From Salisediminibacterium halotolerans (lineage in GTDB: Bacteria; Bacillota; Bacilli; Bacillales; Salisediminibacteriaceae), in NCBI RefSeq assembly GCF_003814815.1, contig NZ_RKQQ01000002.1:62001-126000 (forward strand): a stretch of DNA of 64,000 nt. The letters are read 5' to 3'. Every line of letters starts with the position of its first letter. The first letter of the stretch is position 1. Positions 24,955 through 34,121 of this stretch are shown here, in pieces. A program made the translations under genes and the position numbers. The notes beneath the pieces were generated by a model that was not told the origin of the DNA, did no database searches, and saw only the letters and a list, made by a program, of their open reading frames with translations.

Positions 24955-24985
24955 AAGGCAATCCGATATTTGGATTGCTTTATTT
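24955..24985. terminator. terminator-like hairpin before NUDIX gene
   Basis: AAGGCAATCC - GATATTT - GGATTGCTTT, followed by a T-rich stretch. Confidence 0.6.
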
Positions 24986-25050
24986 GTTTACTTCGGCTAT
25001 ATGGTATCATGGCCTTAATTAACAACTTAGCGAAAAGATGGTGAAAGGAA

Positions 25051-25443
25051 ATGAAAAAAGAAGTGAACGTGGTTGGAGCCGTTATTGTCGAAGAAGACCA
25101 AATTTTGTGCGCACAGCGAGGAAACACAAAATCTCTTCCGTATAAATGGGAATTCCCGGGTGGGAAGATTGAAAAAGATGAAACGCCTGTGGATGCGCTT
25201 ATTCGTGAGATCCAAGAAGAAATGCTCTGTCACATTAAAGTCCATGAGCATATTGCAGACGCGACGTATGAGTACGATTTTGCGATCGTCCATTTAACAA
25301 CGTATGCATGTTCAATTAAAGAAGGGTTTCCACAATCAACAGAACACACGCAACTCGTTTGGCGCTCGATTGATCAATTAGATGAATTGGATTGGGCCGC
25401 AGCTGATTTGCCAACGATCGATGCATTAAAATCTAAGGCGTAA
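25051..25443 (+). CDS. NUDIX (d)NTP pyrophosphohydrolase, MutT-like
   Basis: 130 residues. The Nudix box is GGKIEKDETPVDALIREIQEEM (about 36-57), matching Gx5Ex7REUxEE; the Gly after EE is Met-Leu here. The closest type is 8-oxo-dGTP/dCTP diphosphatase (MutT/YjhB-like). It removes oxidised or modified nucleotides, or other nucleoside diphosphate compounds. RBS GTGAAAGGA. Only 13 bases separate it from the PLD-helicase gene, so they form an operon. The same pairing of a small nucleotide hydrolase with a PLD-helicase recurs at 31296-34121. Confidence 0.88.
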   Translation: MKKEVNVVGAVIVEEDQILCAQRGNTKSLPYKWEFPGGKIEKDETPVDALIREIQEEMLCHIKVHEHIADATYEYDFAIVHLTTYACSIKEGFPQSTEHTQLVWRSIDQLDELDWAAADLPTIDALKSKA

Positions 25444-25456
25444 AGGTGAGTTTTCA

Positions 25457-28339
25457 ATGGCGGACATTACGAAGCAACTTCGTGATTCATTAGAGCGAAG
25501 TTTTATTAACGAAGCGCATCCTTACATAGGGCATATGAAGCCGCGGTTAATTTCGAACCAAAAAGATGATCATATGCTCAATACGATCCTCGAAGAACTA
25601 CACGTCTGCCAAGGGTTTCAATTTTCTGTCGCGTTCATTACTGAAAGCGGCTTAACCGCGCTGAAATCGAAATTGTGGGACCTTCATTTACGTGGAGTTC
25701 AAGGACAAATCTTAACTTCAACTTATTTAACATTTAATCAACCGAAAATCTTTCGTGAATTAATGAAAATCCCGAACTTGAAAGTGCGGACCACCTCATT
25801 AAGCGGCTTTCATTCGAAAGGTTATATTTTCGAGCATACCGATTATTCTTCACTAATTGTTGGTAGCTCTAATTTAACCATTAACGCGTTAAAAACGAAT
25901 TACGAGTGGAATATGAAAGTAACTTCTTATCATGAAGGAGAAATCATTCACCATTTCAAACAACAATTTGCTGAAGTGTGGGATGAAGCAGAACCGTTAA
26001 CCGAAGATTGGATCACGCGTTATGAAGCGTTTTTCAACGAATACGGCCAATCACAACAACACGTTGCGGAATTCCCACAAGTTTACGCTAACAATCCGAT
26101 TCATGAGGCTTTATCGATTCAACCGAATAAAATGCAGAAAGCGGCTTTACACGGCTTACATACGATTCGAGAAAAAGGTGCCAAACGAGGTCTAATCGTC
26201 TCCGCGACCGGAACAGGGAAGACGTTTTTATCCGCGTTTGATGTTAGAGGCTATCAACCGAACCAATTTTTATTTATTGCACATCGTGAACAAATTTTAC
26301 AAAAAGCGAAAGAAGAGTTTCAGCGTATTTTAGGTGGACCAGACCGTGATTTCGGCATTTTATCTGGCAATCAGGCAGATTCGAACGCGAAATATGTTTT
26401 TGCGACCATTCAGTCAATTTCTCGCGATGACACATTGCACTCGTTTAAGAAAGATCATTTCGATTATATTTTAATTGATGAAGTTCATAAGGCTGGTGCA
26501 CCAACCTATCAAAAATTGGTCGATTATTTTGACCCTGACTTTTTAATGGGGATGACTGCGACACCGGAGCGAAGTGATGACTTTAATATTTTTGACCTGT
26601 TTCATTACAATATCGCTTATGAAATCCGCTTACAAGATGCCTTGGAAGAAGACATGCTGTGTCCCTTTCAATATTTCGGTGTGACCGATATTGATTTGCA
26701 AACGGAAGGGTCGATGGAAGCGGAATCGCTCGCTCACGTTTCGATAGAAGAACGCGCCAAGCATATGTTACAAAAAATCGAGTATTACGGCCACTCTGGA
26801 GAAGAGCGAAAAGGACTTATCTTTGCCTCGCGTAAAAAAGAAGCGCAAACGTTGAGCGATTTTCTTAACGACCGAGGTTATGAGACTGTCTCATTGACAG
26901 GTGAGGATTCTCAAGATGTGCGGTTACAGCAAGTGGATCGCTTAGAAAACGGCGCATTAGACTATATTATTACAGTCGACGTCTTTAATGAAGGGGTCGA
27001 TATTCCGTCCGTCAATCAAATTGTAATGATGCGTCAAACGGAATCAAGCATTATTTTTATTCAGCAGTTAGGTAGAGGTTTACGTAAAAGCAACAACAAA
27101 GATTTTGTGACCGTGATTGATTTTATCGGTAATTATAAGAAAAACTATTTAATCCCGATCGCGCTTTCGGGGGATCAAACGTTGAATAAAGATAACGTTC
27201 GTCGCTATATGCGCAACGCGAATTTTATCCAAGGACTTTCTACCGTCAATTTTGAGGAAGTGGCTAAAGAGCAAGTGTATCGTGCGATTGATGACGGGAA
27301 ATTTAAAGAAAAGCGGATGCTAAAAGAGGCGTATCAACAGTTGACGTTTCGACTTGGGCGCCAACCATTACTTAGAGATTTCTACGCTTACGATTCCATT
27401 GATCCGGAAGTGCTCGTCGATAAGTACAAATCGAATTACCATGATTTTCTCGTTCAAATTAAAGCAACGGAGAAGACGTTGACGGCTAATGAAAACGGAG
27501 TATTATCGATGGTTTCGCAAGAACTCCTCGCCGGCAAACGAAAGCATGAGTTGCTGTTACTGCAAAAACTATTGCAAACATCCCAAGGGATAACGGAAGA
27601 GGAATTCGCTTCTCTCGTACTTGAGCATGGTTGTCAATGGAACGAAGCGACGAAACGATCGGTGGAACGGATGCTTACGTTAGAATTCTTAACCGAAACC
27701 GAACGCGGAAAATATCAACATATTCCCTTGATTAAGCGAACGGCTCATGGGTATCAATTAGGTGAAAAATTAGCACGTATGCTCAACGAAAACGATTGGT
27801 TTCAAACATTGGTTTATGATGCGCTTGATGTTGGTTTACTGAAAAATGAAGCATTTGATTGTACGTCAGAATTAACGTTATATAAAAAATATACGCGTAA
27901 AGACGTCGTACGATTGTTAAACTGGGAAAATAATGAGTCCGGTGTTTTATTTGGACATAAAACAAAGCATCAAACGTGTCCAATTTTTATTAATTATAAA
28001 AAGGGAGAAGATCTCAAAGCTAGTATTAAGTACGAAGACGAATTGTTAAGCCCTACATTGCTGCAATGGTACTCGCGAAATCGCGAAACTTTAAATACTA
28101 AAAGGGTTCGCGACATATTAGAAGCAGATAAGAATGGGGTGGATATTCATATTTTTGTGAAAAAGAGTGATGATGAAGGTGTAGATTCTTATTATTTAGG
28201 TCGAGCTTTCATCTTGCACGATCAAGTGTTTGAAACAATAATTAAAGAAGATTCTGGTGAAGAATTACCTAGCGTTAGTATCCAATTTCAGCTGGAACAT
28301 CCCGTTGATACGCGATTGTATCAATATATTGTTGAATAA
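25457..28339 (+). CDS. PLD-like / SF2 helicase / DUF3427 protein
   Basis: 960 residues. N-terminal phospholipase-D-like nuclease domain (about 40-200) with FHSKGYIF, GSSNLT and the later Glu in YEWN. Superfamily 2 helicase core (about 225-620): Walker A SATGTGKT, DEVH box (LIDEVHKAG), MTATPERSD, motif VI QQLGRGLRKS. C-terminal DUF3427 (about 790-960) with YTRKDVVRLLNW and CPIFINYKK. It likely translocates on and cuts DNA; partner and trigger are unknown. Base composition is AT-richer than its neighbours, a sign of transfer. Operon with the NUDIX gene upstream and, 20 bases downstream, RNase H. Confidence 0.9.
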   Translation: MADITKQLRDSLERSFINEAHPYIGHMKPRLISNQKDDHMLNTILEELHVCQGFQFSVAFITESGLTALKSKLWDLHLRGVQGQILTSTYLTFNQPKIFRELMKIPNLKVRTTSLSGFHSKGYIFEHTDYSSLIVGSSNLTINALKTNYEWNMKVTSYHEGEIIHHFKQQFAEVWDEAEPLTEDWITRYEAFFNEYGQSQQHVAEFPQVYANNPIHEALSIQPNKMQKAALHGLHTIREKGAKRGLIVSATGTGKTFLSAFDVRGYQPNQFLFIAHREQILQKAKEEFQRILGGPDRDFGILSGNQADSNAKYVFATIQSISRDDTLHSFKKDHFDYILIDEVHKAGAPTYQKLVDYFDPDFLMGMTATPERSDDFNIFDLFHYNIAYEIRLQDALEEDMLCPFQYFGVTDIDLQTEGSMEAESLAHVSIEERAKHMLQKIEYYGHSGEERKGLIFASRKKEAQTLSDFLNDRGYETVSLTGEDSQDVRLQQVDRLENGALDYIITVDVFNEGVDIPSVNQIVMMRQTESSIIFIQQLGRGLRKSNNKDFVTVIDFIGNYKKNYLIPIALSGDQTLNKDNVRRYMRNANFIQGLSTVNFEEVAKEQVYRAIDDGKFKEKRMLKEAYQQLTFRLGRQPLLRDFYAYDSIDPEVLVDKYKSNYHDFLVQIKATEKTLTANENGVLSMVSQELLAGKRKHELLLLQKLLQTSQGITEEEFASLVLEHGCQWNEATKRSVERMLTLEFLTETERGKYQHIPLIKRTAHGYQLGEKLARMLNENDWFQTLVYDALDVGLLKNEAFDCTSELTLYKKYTRKDVVRLLNWENNESGVLFGHKTKHQTCPIFINYKKGEDLKASIKYEDELLSPTLLQWYSRNRETLNTKRVRDILEADKNGVDIHIFVKKSDDEGVDSYYLGRAFILHDQVFETIIKEDSGEELPSVSIQFQLEHPVDTRLYQYIVE

Positions 28340-28359
28340 GTTTATTTGGGAGGGCTGTC

Positions 28360-29034
28360 ATGAAAATTTGGTTAGAGATGACCTACAAAACAAAACAAAA
28401 TACCGAAACGACGTTTGTCTCTGAGGAAATGACGGTGGAGGAGGCGCTTGAAGTCGCGGAAGATTTGCTTATGACCGGGCGGGTTAAGCACCTCGTTTAC
28501 GTTGATGAGCAGGGGACGAGTGTGAAAAAGAAGGAGCTGGAAACTTACGTTAAAGGTGTGCAGACAGAGCCGCACGCGATTACGGTCTATTTTGACGGAG
28601 GGTATGAAAAGTACACCCGCCGTGCCGGACTCGGCTGCGCGATTTACTACCGGCAGCACGGACGCAATTACCGGATCCGCAAAAATGCGCTCGTTACCGC
28701 GATCGATTCCAATAATGAAGCGGAGTACGCTGCGCTGCATTTGGCAGCGAAAGAGCTCGAAGCGTTAGGTGCGCATCATTTGCCGATTGACGTTAAAGGC
28801 GACTCGCACGTCGTGATTAAGCAGCTCGCCGGCGAATGGCCGAGTTACGAACCGGAACTGAACCGCTGGGCGGACCGGATCGACGAAAAATTCGCTGATC
28901 TCGGCTTGCTGCCGACGTACGAGCTGATTGACCGTAAAGACAACCAGGAAGCAGATAAACTCGCAACCCAGGCGCTCGAAGGGATCGAAATTGAAAGCGA
29001 ACGCGAAGTGAAACCGAGAGAAGAAGACGTGTGA
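28360..29034 (+). CDS. RNase HI-family protein with N-terminal extension
   Basis: 224 residues. The RNase H domain covers about 72-205 with the four acidic residues of the active site: Asp in VYFDGGYEK, Glu in NNEAEYAAL, Asp in VKGDSHVV and Asp in NQEADKLA. It cleaves RNA in RNA:DNA hybrids. The first 70 residues are an extra domain seen in Bacillus YpeP/YpdQ-like proteins. RBS GGGAGGG. It starts 20 bases after the helicase gene without a terminator, so it is probably co-transcribed, but its composition is that of the host chromosome, so it may predate the helicase insertion. Confidence 0.88.
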   Translation: MKIWLEMTYKTKQNTETTFVSEEMTVEEALEVAEDLLMTGRVKHLVYVDEQGTSVKKKELETYVKGVQTEPHAITVYFDGGYEKYTRRAGLGCAIYYRQHGRNYRIRKNALVTAIDSNNEAEYAALHLAAKELEALGAHHLPIDVKGDSHVVIKQLAGEWPSYEPELNRWADRIDEKFADLGLLPTYELIDRKDNQEADKLATQALEGIEIESEREVKPREEDV

Positions 29035-29088
29035 CTAAGGATACAGACAGCGCGTTGACTAGCAGGAAGACCCTGGTAACAGGTACAT

Positions 29089-29124
29089 AAAAAAGAGAAG
29101 TGACAAGATCACTTCTCTTTTTTA
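29089..29124. terminator. bidirectional terminator
   Basis: AAAAGAGAAGTGA - CAAGA - TCACTTCTCTTTT. The stop codon of the minus-strand gene lies in the stem. Confidence 0.85.
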
Positions 29125-29288
29125 TTATTCAATGAATCCAAGGTGTTGTTGACTTCGATGATTGTTTTACTGACTTCCTGCCTGATTCTTTCGTTCGTTT
29201 CTTCTGGAGGTTCTTCATGCAGCGGGTTTAAGTTCATTTTGTCCAGAACGGCGATCGTAATTTCTTTTACCGTTTCCGATTTTGCCAT
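29109..29288 (-). CDS. small acidic protein, unknown
   Basis: 59 residues from ATG 29288, which has AAGGGAGGTGAG upstream. The sequence MAKSETVKEITIAVLDKMNL suggests a helical, charged protein without a membrane segment; the C-terminus is Asn/Lys-rich. No family recognised. Convergent with the RNase H gene. Confidence 0.6.
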   Translation of the reverse strand: MAKSETVKEITIAVLDKMNLNPLHEEPPEETNERIRQEVSKTIIEVNNTLDSLNNKKEK

Positions 29289-29492
29289 GCAGCTCACCTC
29301 CCTTATGTTTATACACATTATTTACTTCTTGCACGACACAGTCAAGAAATATTTTACATATTAAATTGTCTTGTAACAGGTCTTCGTGAAAAATGAGCAC
29401 AAAAATCATTTGCTTTTCTTTGGAATAAAATAGCGCCGTTAAGGGTATAGATGTTATACTAGCGCTTACAATACGCACAAGGAGGTATTTCC

Positions 29493-29825
29493 ATGGCTTG
29501 TGAAACGCACAAAAACCACAAACATGAACATTCGCTCTCTTGCGGGCACACAAAGATCAAGCACAACGATCACATCGATTACGTGCATGACGGCCACTTG
29601 CATCATAAGCATGATGACCATTGGGATGAGTGCAAAATTGAGGTGTCTGATGTGAACCCGGACAGTTGCGCTCCGGTCGAGTCTGACTGTCAGCACAACG
29701 AAGATTGCGGGCATGAACTCGTGCCGCACGGCGATCATTACGATTACTTAGTGAACGGAAGGCTCCATCACGTGCATGGCGATCATATCGATGATCACGG
29801 ACCGGTGGAATTAATCGAAAAATAA
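29493..29825 (+). CDS. histidine-rich metal-binding protein with internal repeat
   Basis: 110 residues with about a quarter His and a Cys-rich middle. Two related segments, HNDHIDYVHDGHLHHKHDDH (about 25-44) and HGDHYDYLVNGRLHHVHGDH (about 79-98), frame a region with CAPVESDCQHNEDCGH. There is no signal peptide, so cytosolic. The pattern suits binding of zinc, nickel or another soft metal as a chaperone or sink; this is inference from composition. Promoter-like TATACT lies at about 29454. RBS AAGGAGG. Confidence 0.75.
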   Translation: MACETHKNHKHEHSLSCGHTKIKHNDHIDYVHDGHLHHKHDDHWDECKIEVSDVNPDSCAPVESDCQHNEDCGHELVPHGDHYDYLVNGRLHHVHGDHIDDHGPVELIEK

Positions 29826-29833
29826 ATGCAGCT

Positions 29834-29879
29834 GCCTGTCCCTGTTATGATCAGCGGACAGGCTTTTTTATCCCCGTTC
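29834..29879 (+). terminator. terminator after His-rich gene
   Basis: GCCTGTCC ... GGACAGGC then T6. Confidence 0.85.
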
Positions 29880-29936
29880 TTGAAGGTTTCAATAGCGCCG
29901 GTCACTGTGTTTCAACGGGAACGGGAGGGAAGGTAA

Positions 29937-30650
29937 ATGAAATCGATCCAACTGACGGATATCAACCTTTGGGACTTTTTATCGGAAGAAGAGGCAGGAT
30001 ATATTTCTTTAAAGGCGTCTTTACGAAAACTGGAGAAAGGTGAATTGATTTCCTCGCCGGCAATGAAAAACGATCAGCTGTTCTTTCTGAAAGAAGGGCA
30101 AGTTCGCCTCTATCGGATGAACCAGGAAGGGAGGCAATTTACCATCGACATTCTCGTTGGCGGGAGTGTTTTCGGTCAAACGGACAGATTGGTCATCACT
30201 GACGAAAAAATGTTTGTTGAAGCGATGGTCCGCTCGGCCGTTTTTGTCATGAATAAAGAAACATTTGATTTATTTCTGTTAAACCATCCGCATGCGGCGT
30301 TAAAATTCATCAAGATTTTATCGGAAAAGCTGAAATTTGCGGCAGATATTGCCGAGCAGATCGCTTTAAACGATCTGCGCTGCCGCATTATCTTTTTATT
30401 GCTGAAATTCACTGAAAAAACAGGGCGTTTCGGCAGTGGCTGGGAGCCGATCCCGATGCATTTGACGCATTACGATCTTGCAATGATGGCCGGTTCGACG
30501 CGCGAATCTGTATCTGCTGTCATGAGCGAATTGAAAAAGGACGGACTTGTGCAGAAAAATCGAGGCTGTTATTCGGTGCAAGCGGAACGGTTGCTCGAAG
30601 AAGTCAGCCAGGTTTTAATCGAGACGAACAGAAGGTCTGAAAATAAATAA
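29937..30650 (+). CDS. Crp/Fnr-family transcriptional regulator
   Basis: 237 residues. Cyclic-nucleotide-binding beta-roll (about 20-140), dimer helix, then a Crp-type winged helix (about 165-225) with recognition helix MAGSTRESVSAVMSELKK. The cysteines do not form the iron-sulfur set of Fnr, so the signal is probably not oxygen through a cluster. Targets unknown. RBS GGGAGGGAAGG. Separated from the His-rich gene by a terminator. Confidence 0.9.
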   Translation: MKSIQLTDINLWDFLSEEEAGYISLKASLRKLEKGELISSPAMKNDQLFFLKEGQVRLYRMNQEGRQFTIDILVGGSVFGQTDRLVITDEKMFVEAMVRSAVFVMNKETFDLFLLNHPHAALKFIKILSEKLKFAADIAEQIALNDLRCRIIFLLLKFTEKTGRFGSGWEPIPMHLTHYDLAMMAGSTRESVSAVMSELKKDGLVQKNRGCYSVQAERLLEEVSQVLIETNRRSENK

Positions 30651-30686
30651 ACGCCCCTCCTGAAGGTCAGGAGAGGCATTTTTTAT
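30651..30686. terminator. bidirectional terminator
   Basis: GCCCCTCCTG - AAGGT - CAGGAGAGGC then T6. Its right end covers the stop of the convergent gene. Confidence 0.8.
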
Positions 30687-31123
30687 GCTGCGGAGGAACC
30701 GCCTCTGTCCCGCTTGATGACGCGGAGCTTAGGCGAATTCAAGTAATGGAAGGTGACTGCGGTAATACCGGCAAAGACCAGGTGAGTGACGAGACTCATC
30801 AGCTGTGCCGGGGCGAACGCAGCTGTGAGGAGCTGTCCCATCCCGAGCATAAGCGGCATAATTAAAAGCGGTCCGATGATCCAAATTGCCACGCCAAAAG
30901 TGACTGCATACACGATTTTGTTCTTCACATACTGACTTCCAGCTGCAAACGCCAAACCAAATAGTAAACTGATGATCAAATGAATACCCCATCCGACGCC
31001 GGGATTATCACTGCCGACTAGCATCGCAACCGATTCCAGCATTCCGGCAGCTTGCATATAAATCCCGAAAATCAGTCCGCCTAAAAAACCTCCCGCCAAT
31101 CCTGCATACCATTTTTGTGCCAT
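30683..31123 (-). CDS. four-helix membrane protein, unknown
   Basis: 146 residues from ATG 31123, chosen for GGAGGTGGTTAGG just upstream; a GTG at 31132 would lie inside that site. Four hydrophobic segments (about 5-27, 43-63, 70-95 and 105-130). The start GFLGGLIFGIYMQAAGML and GVGWGIHLIISLLFGLAFA are reminiscent of DUF1440-type or other small glycine-rich membrane proteins. Function unknown. Convergent with the Crp-type regulator. Confidence 0.7.
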   Translation of the reverse strand: MAQKWYAGLAGGFLGGLIFGIYMQAAGMLESVAMLVGSDNPGVGWGIHLIISLLFGLAFAAGSQYVKNKIVYAVTFGVAIWIIGPLLIMPLMLGMGQLLTAAFAPAQLMSLVTHLVFAGITAVTFHYLNSPKLRVIKRDRGGSSAA

Positions 31124-31295
31124 CCTAACCACCTCCTCACCTTAAATGTAAACGAAGTTTGCGTAAAAAAATGTATCGGTGCTTACTTTCTTGAAATTTT
31201 TTATGAGCATTGATGTGAATTTCGCCCTATATAAGGACAAATTTGATAAGATAAATGTATTGTTAAAAAAATACTTATGATAGGCGTGAATAAAA

Positions 31296-31667
31296 GTGAA
31301 TTCACAGTATTGTCCATTCTGCAGCGATATCGAAGTCATTGCTGAAAATGAAAAAGCATTTGCGGTTTATGATAAATATCCGGTTACTCCCGGTCATGTT
31401 TTGATTATTCCTAAACGGCATGTTGCCGATTATTTTGACACAACACCTGCCGAGAAAGAAGCGATGCACGAACTTTTAGAACAGCTTCGCCTGCGTCTTA
31501 GTGCGGAGAAAAGCCCGGATGCCTTTAATGTCGGAATTAACTGCGGTTTGGCTGCCGGGCAGACGATCTTTCATGTTCACATGCATTTAATTCCCCGTTA
31601 CGAAGGAGATGTTGAAGATCCATCCGGGGGAGTCAGAGGCGTGATCCCGGAAAGACAGAAATATTAA
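31296..31667 (+). CDS. HIT-family nucleotide hydrolase/transferase
   Basis: 123 residues starting at a GTG with a weak RBS. CPFC near the N-terminus (a zinc pair seen in Hint/Fhit-like proteins) and the histidine triad HVHMHLIP (about 96-103), with the usual DAFNVGINCGLAAGQTI before it. HIT proteins hydrolyse nucleotide phosphoramidates, dinucleoside polyphosphates or AMP conjugates. It lies 27 bases upstream of the second PLD-helicase gene, mirroring NUDIX and helicase at 25051. Upstream is AT-rich and probably holds the operon promoter. Confidence 0.9.
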   Translation: MNSQYCPFCSDIEVIAENEKAFAVYDKYPVTPGHVLIIPKRHVADYFDTTPAEKEAMHELLEQLRLRLSAEKSPDAFNVGINCGLAAGQTIFHVHMHLIPRYEGDVEDPSGGVRGVIPERQKY

Positions 31668-31694
31668 TGATGTCATTAGATAGGGGGCGGTTGA

Positions 31695-34121
31695 ATGAAT
31701 GAAGTAAAACTGATCCGTAAGCAATTAATTGATGAAATAAACGAACAAATTTCTTCCGCTCAGACGGTTTACATATTAGTTTCTTTTGCGATGAAATCAG
31801 GTGTCGAAATGCTCCTGCCGTCCTTACAGGAGGCGGCTGAACGGGGAGCGGATATTAAAATATGCACCGGCGATTATTTGTATGTCACTCAGCCGGAAGC
31901 GTTGCGTTCCTTATTAAAGATCGGCGGTTCTGCCAGTATGCGGATGTGGCAAAGCAATGGCGAATCATTTCATCCGAAAGTTTACATTTTCGAAAACGGT
32001 TCGGCGCGCTCGCTGTATGTCGGCTCGTCAAATATGTCTCGCTCCGCTTTAACTGACGGGATTGAGTGGAACTTGGGTGTTTCCGGTAAAGAGGCTGATC
32101 CGGCAGTTGCTGAAGCAATCGATGAATTTCATCGCCTTTTTTACGACAGTCAGACGTTTCCGTTAAATGAACAAACGATTGCTAATTACGAAAAAATATA
32201 TAATGAGAAACATGCAGCGTTGCCGGAGTTTGTGAAACGATGGACGGAAACAGAAGAAACGTCGCTCATGTTTGATCAGCAGGGAAATCAGGAAGTGATT
32301 CGCGATCCGAAGGCTGATTACGATTCTAGCGGGATTACAACGATTGAACCGCGCGGGCCGCAGATTGATGCTTTGCATGCCTTGGAAAATACATTTGCTG
32401 AAGGGTATGACAAAGCGATGGCTGTGTTGGCAACGGGACTCGGCAAAACGTACTTGGCGGGATTTTTCGCCCAAAAGTTTGAACGGATTTTATTTGTTGC
32501 GCACCGCGAAGAAATACTTTTGCAGGCAGAAAAATCATTTGCAGAAGTGATGCCGGAGCGGACGAGCGGCATTGTAAATGGAAAACAAAAAGAAACGGAC
32601 CGGGAAATGGTATTTGCATCGGTCTTTACACTTGCCAACGAGAAGCAGCTGCAGGATTTTTCCCCTGATGCCTATGATCTGATCGTTGTTGATGAATTCC
32701 ATCACGCTGCTGCCGATACATATAACCGCGTGCTCGATTATTTCAATCCCGCGTTTTTGCTTGGTTTAACCGCGACTCCTTACCGGATGGACGGCAAAGA
32801 TGTGTTTGCGATTTGTGAAGGAAATGTAGCCTTTCAGATGCACTTTATTGAAGCGATTCAAATTCAATGGCTCACGCCGTTTCGTTACTACGGGGTATAT
32901 GATGATACCGATTATTCACAAATTACGTGGTTAGGAACGCAATATCATCAACAAGAACTGGAAGCGAATCTGCTTCGGGAAGACTTGGCTGCACGGATTT
33001 ACGACGAATGGCAGAAGTATAAACAAACGCGCACACTCGGGTTTTGTTCTTCGATAAAGCAAGTCGAGTTTCTGGCAGCTTATTTTCAAGAACAAGGCGT
33101 TCGGGTTATCGGTCTTCATTCGCAAACGGCAAATGTATCGCGCAAAGAAGCGATTCGCTTGTTGGAAAACGGTGAGATTGAGGTGATTTTCATCGTAGAT
33201 TTATTCAATGAAGGAACAGATATCCCGTCTGTTGACACGCTCTTGTTCACACGGCCGACTGAATCGCTGACCGTGTTTACCCAGCAAGTCGGGCGCGGAT
33301 TGAGACTCGCAGATCATAAAGAATCTTGCGTGATTATTGACTTGATCGGGAATTACCGCAACGCTGATTTGAAACTCTCGCTTCTTGATACCCGGCCGCT
33401 GGAAGAACAGCGCAAAAGCAGTACTATAATGCCGCAAGTGCCGGAATCGTGCACAATTTCGTTTGATACGGATGTAATTGATCTTTTAAAGGAAATCAAG
33501 AAAAAGGCGCAGCCGCGCAAACAGAAAATCAGAGCTTTATATGAACAGCTAAAAGAGGAATTCGGCCGCAGACCGTCTTATCTTGAACTGTACCGTCATA
33601 AACTGGATTCGGCGACAGCGATTCGGTCTGAATTCGGATCGTTCCCGTCGTTTTTGGACTGGGCCGGCGAATTGTCAGCAAAAGAAGAACAAGCATTAAC
33701 AGAAGGAAAGACGTGGCTGGATCATATAGAAAAAACCGGGATGAGCAAAAGCTACAAAATGGTTGTGCTTCGTTGCATGCTCGCTCGGGGGATCGACCGT
33801 TGGCTCGAACCGGCAACGCCGGAAGAAATCGCTCCGTGTTTTTATGAATTTCTTTCCAGTACGCCTTATCGCCGTAATGACATCAGTGCAGGCGATAAGG
33901 ACACGTGGAATCGCGAGAGCCTTGATAAAGTAGCGAAACGAATTGCGGAGATGCCGATGACGAAATTTGGAGGTCCGACAGCCTTTGACGGTGAAAAGAT
34001 GACAATGGATGTGCAGCTTTCCGAAACGGCGAATCCGCTCGTTTACAGCTGGACCGAAGAAATTTGTGAATTTCGCTTAGAGACGTATTTTGAACGAAAA
34101 TACGGAGGTGTGAAGAAATGA
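31695..34121 (+). CDS. PLD-like / SF2 helicase protein, second system
   Basis: 808 residues. N-terminal PLD-like domain (about 10-160): SFHPKVYIF, GSSNMS and Glu in IEWN. Helicase core (about 215-565): ATGLGKT, DEFH (VVDEFHHAA), LTATPYRMD, QQVGRGLRLA. The C-terminal part (about 600-808) lacks DUF3427 but shares the GRRPSYLELYRH segment with GRQPLLRDFYAY of the protein at 25457. The shared order and motifs show distant paralogy. The Asp of a classical HxKx4D motif is absent; this resembles single-motif PLD nucleases that dimerise. Next gene overlaps by ATGA, so HIT, helicase and hydrolase form one operon. Confidence 0.9.
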   Translation: MNEVKLIRKQLIDEINEQISSAQTVYILVSFAMKSGVEMLLPSLQEAAERGADIKICTGDYLYVTQPEALRSLLKIGGSASMRMWQSNGESFHPKVYIFENGSARSLYVGSSNMSRSALTDGIEWNLGVSGKEADPAVAEAIDEFHRLFYDSQTFPLNEQTIANYEKIYNEKHAALPEFVKRWTETEETSLMFDQQGNQEVIRDPKADYDSSGITTIEPRGPQIDALHALENTFAEGYDKAMAVLATGLGKTYLAGFFAQKFERILFVAHREEILLQAEKSFAEVMPERTSGIVNGKQKETDREMVFASVFTLANEKQLQDFSPDAYDLIVVDEFHHAAADTYNRVLDYFNPAFLLGLTATPYRMDGKDVFAICEGNVAFQMHFIEAIQIQWLTPFRYYGVYDDTDYSQITWLGTQYHQQELEANLLREDLAARIYDEWQKYKQTRTLGFCSSIKQVEFLAAYFQEQGVRVIGLHSQTANVSRKEAIRLLENGEIEVIFIVDLFNEGTDIPSVDTLLFTRPTESLTVFTQQVGRGLRLADHKESCVIIDLIGNYRNADLKLSLLDTRPLEEQRKSSTIMPQVPESCTISFDTDVIDLLKEIKKKAQPRKQKIRALYEQLKEEFGRRPSYLELYRHKLDSATAIRSEFGSFPSFLDWAGELSAKEEQALTEGKTWLDHIEKTGMSKSYKMVVLRCMLARGIDRWLEPATPEEIAPCFYEFLSSTPYRRNDISAGDKDTWNRESLDKVAKRIAEMPMTKFGGPTAFDGEKMTMDVQLSETANPLVYSWTEEICEFRLETYFERKYGGVKK

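Noticed and set aside
25457-28339. Type I or III restriction subunit
   Set aside because: The helicase has a PLD domain and DUF3427, with no methylase, specificity subunit or HsdR-type PD-(D/E)XK motif nearby.
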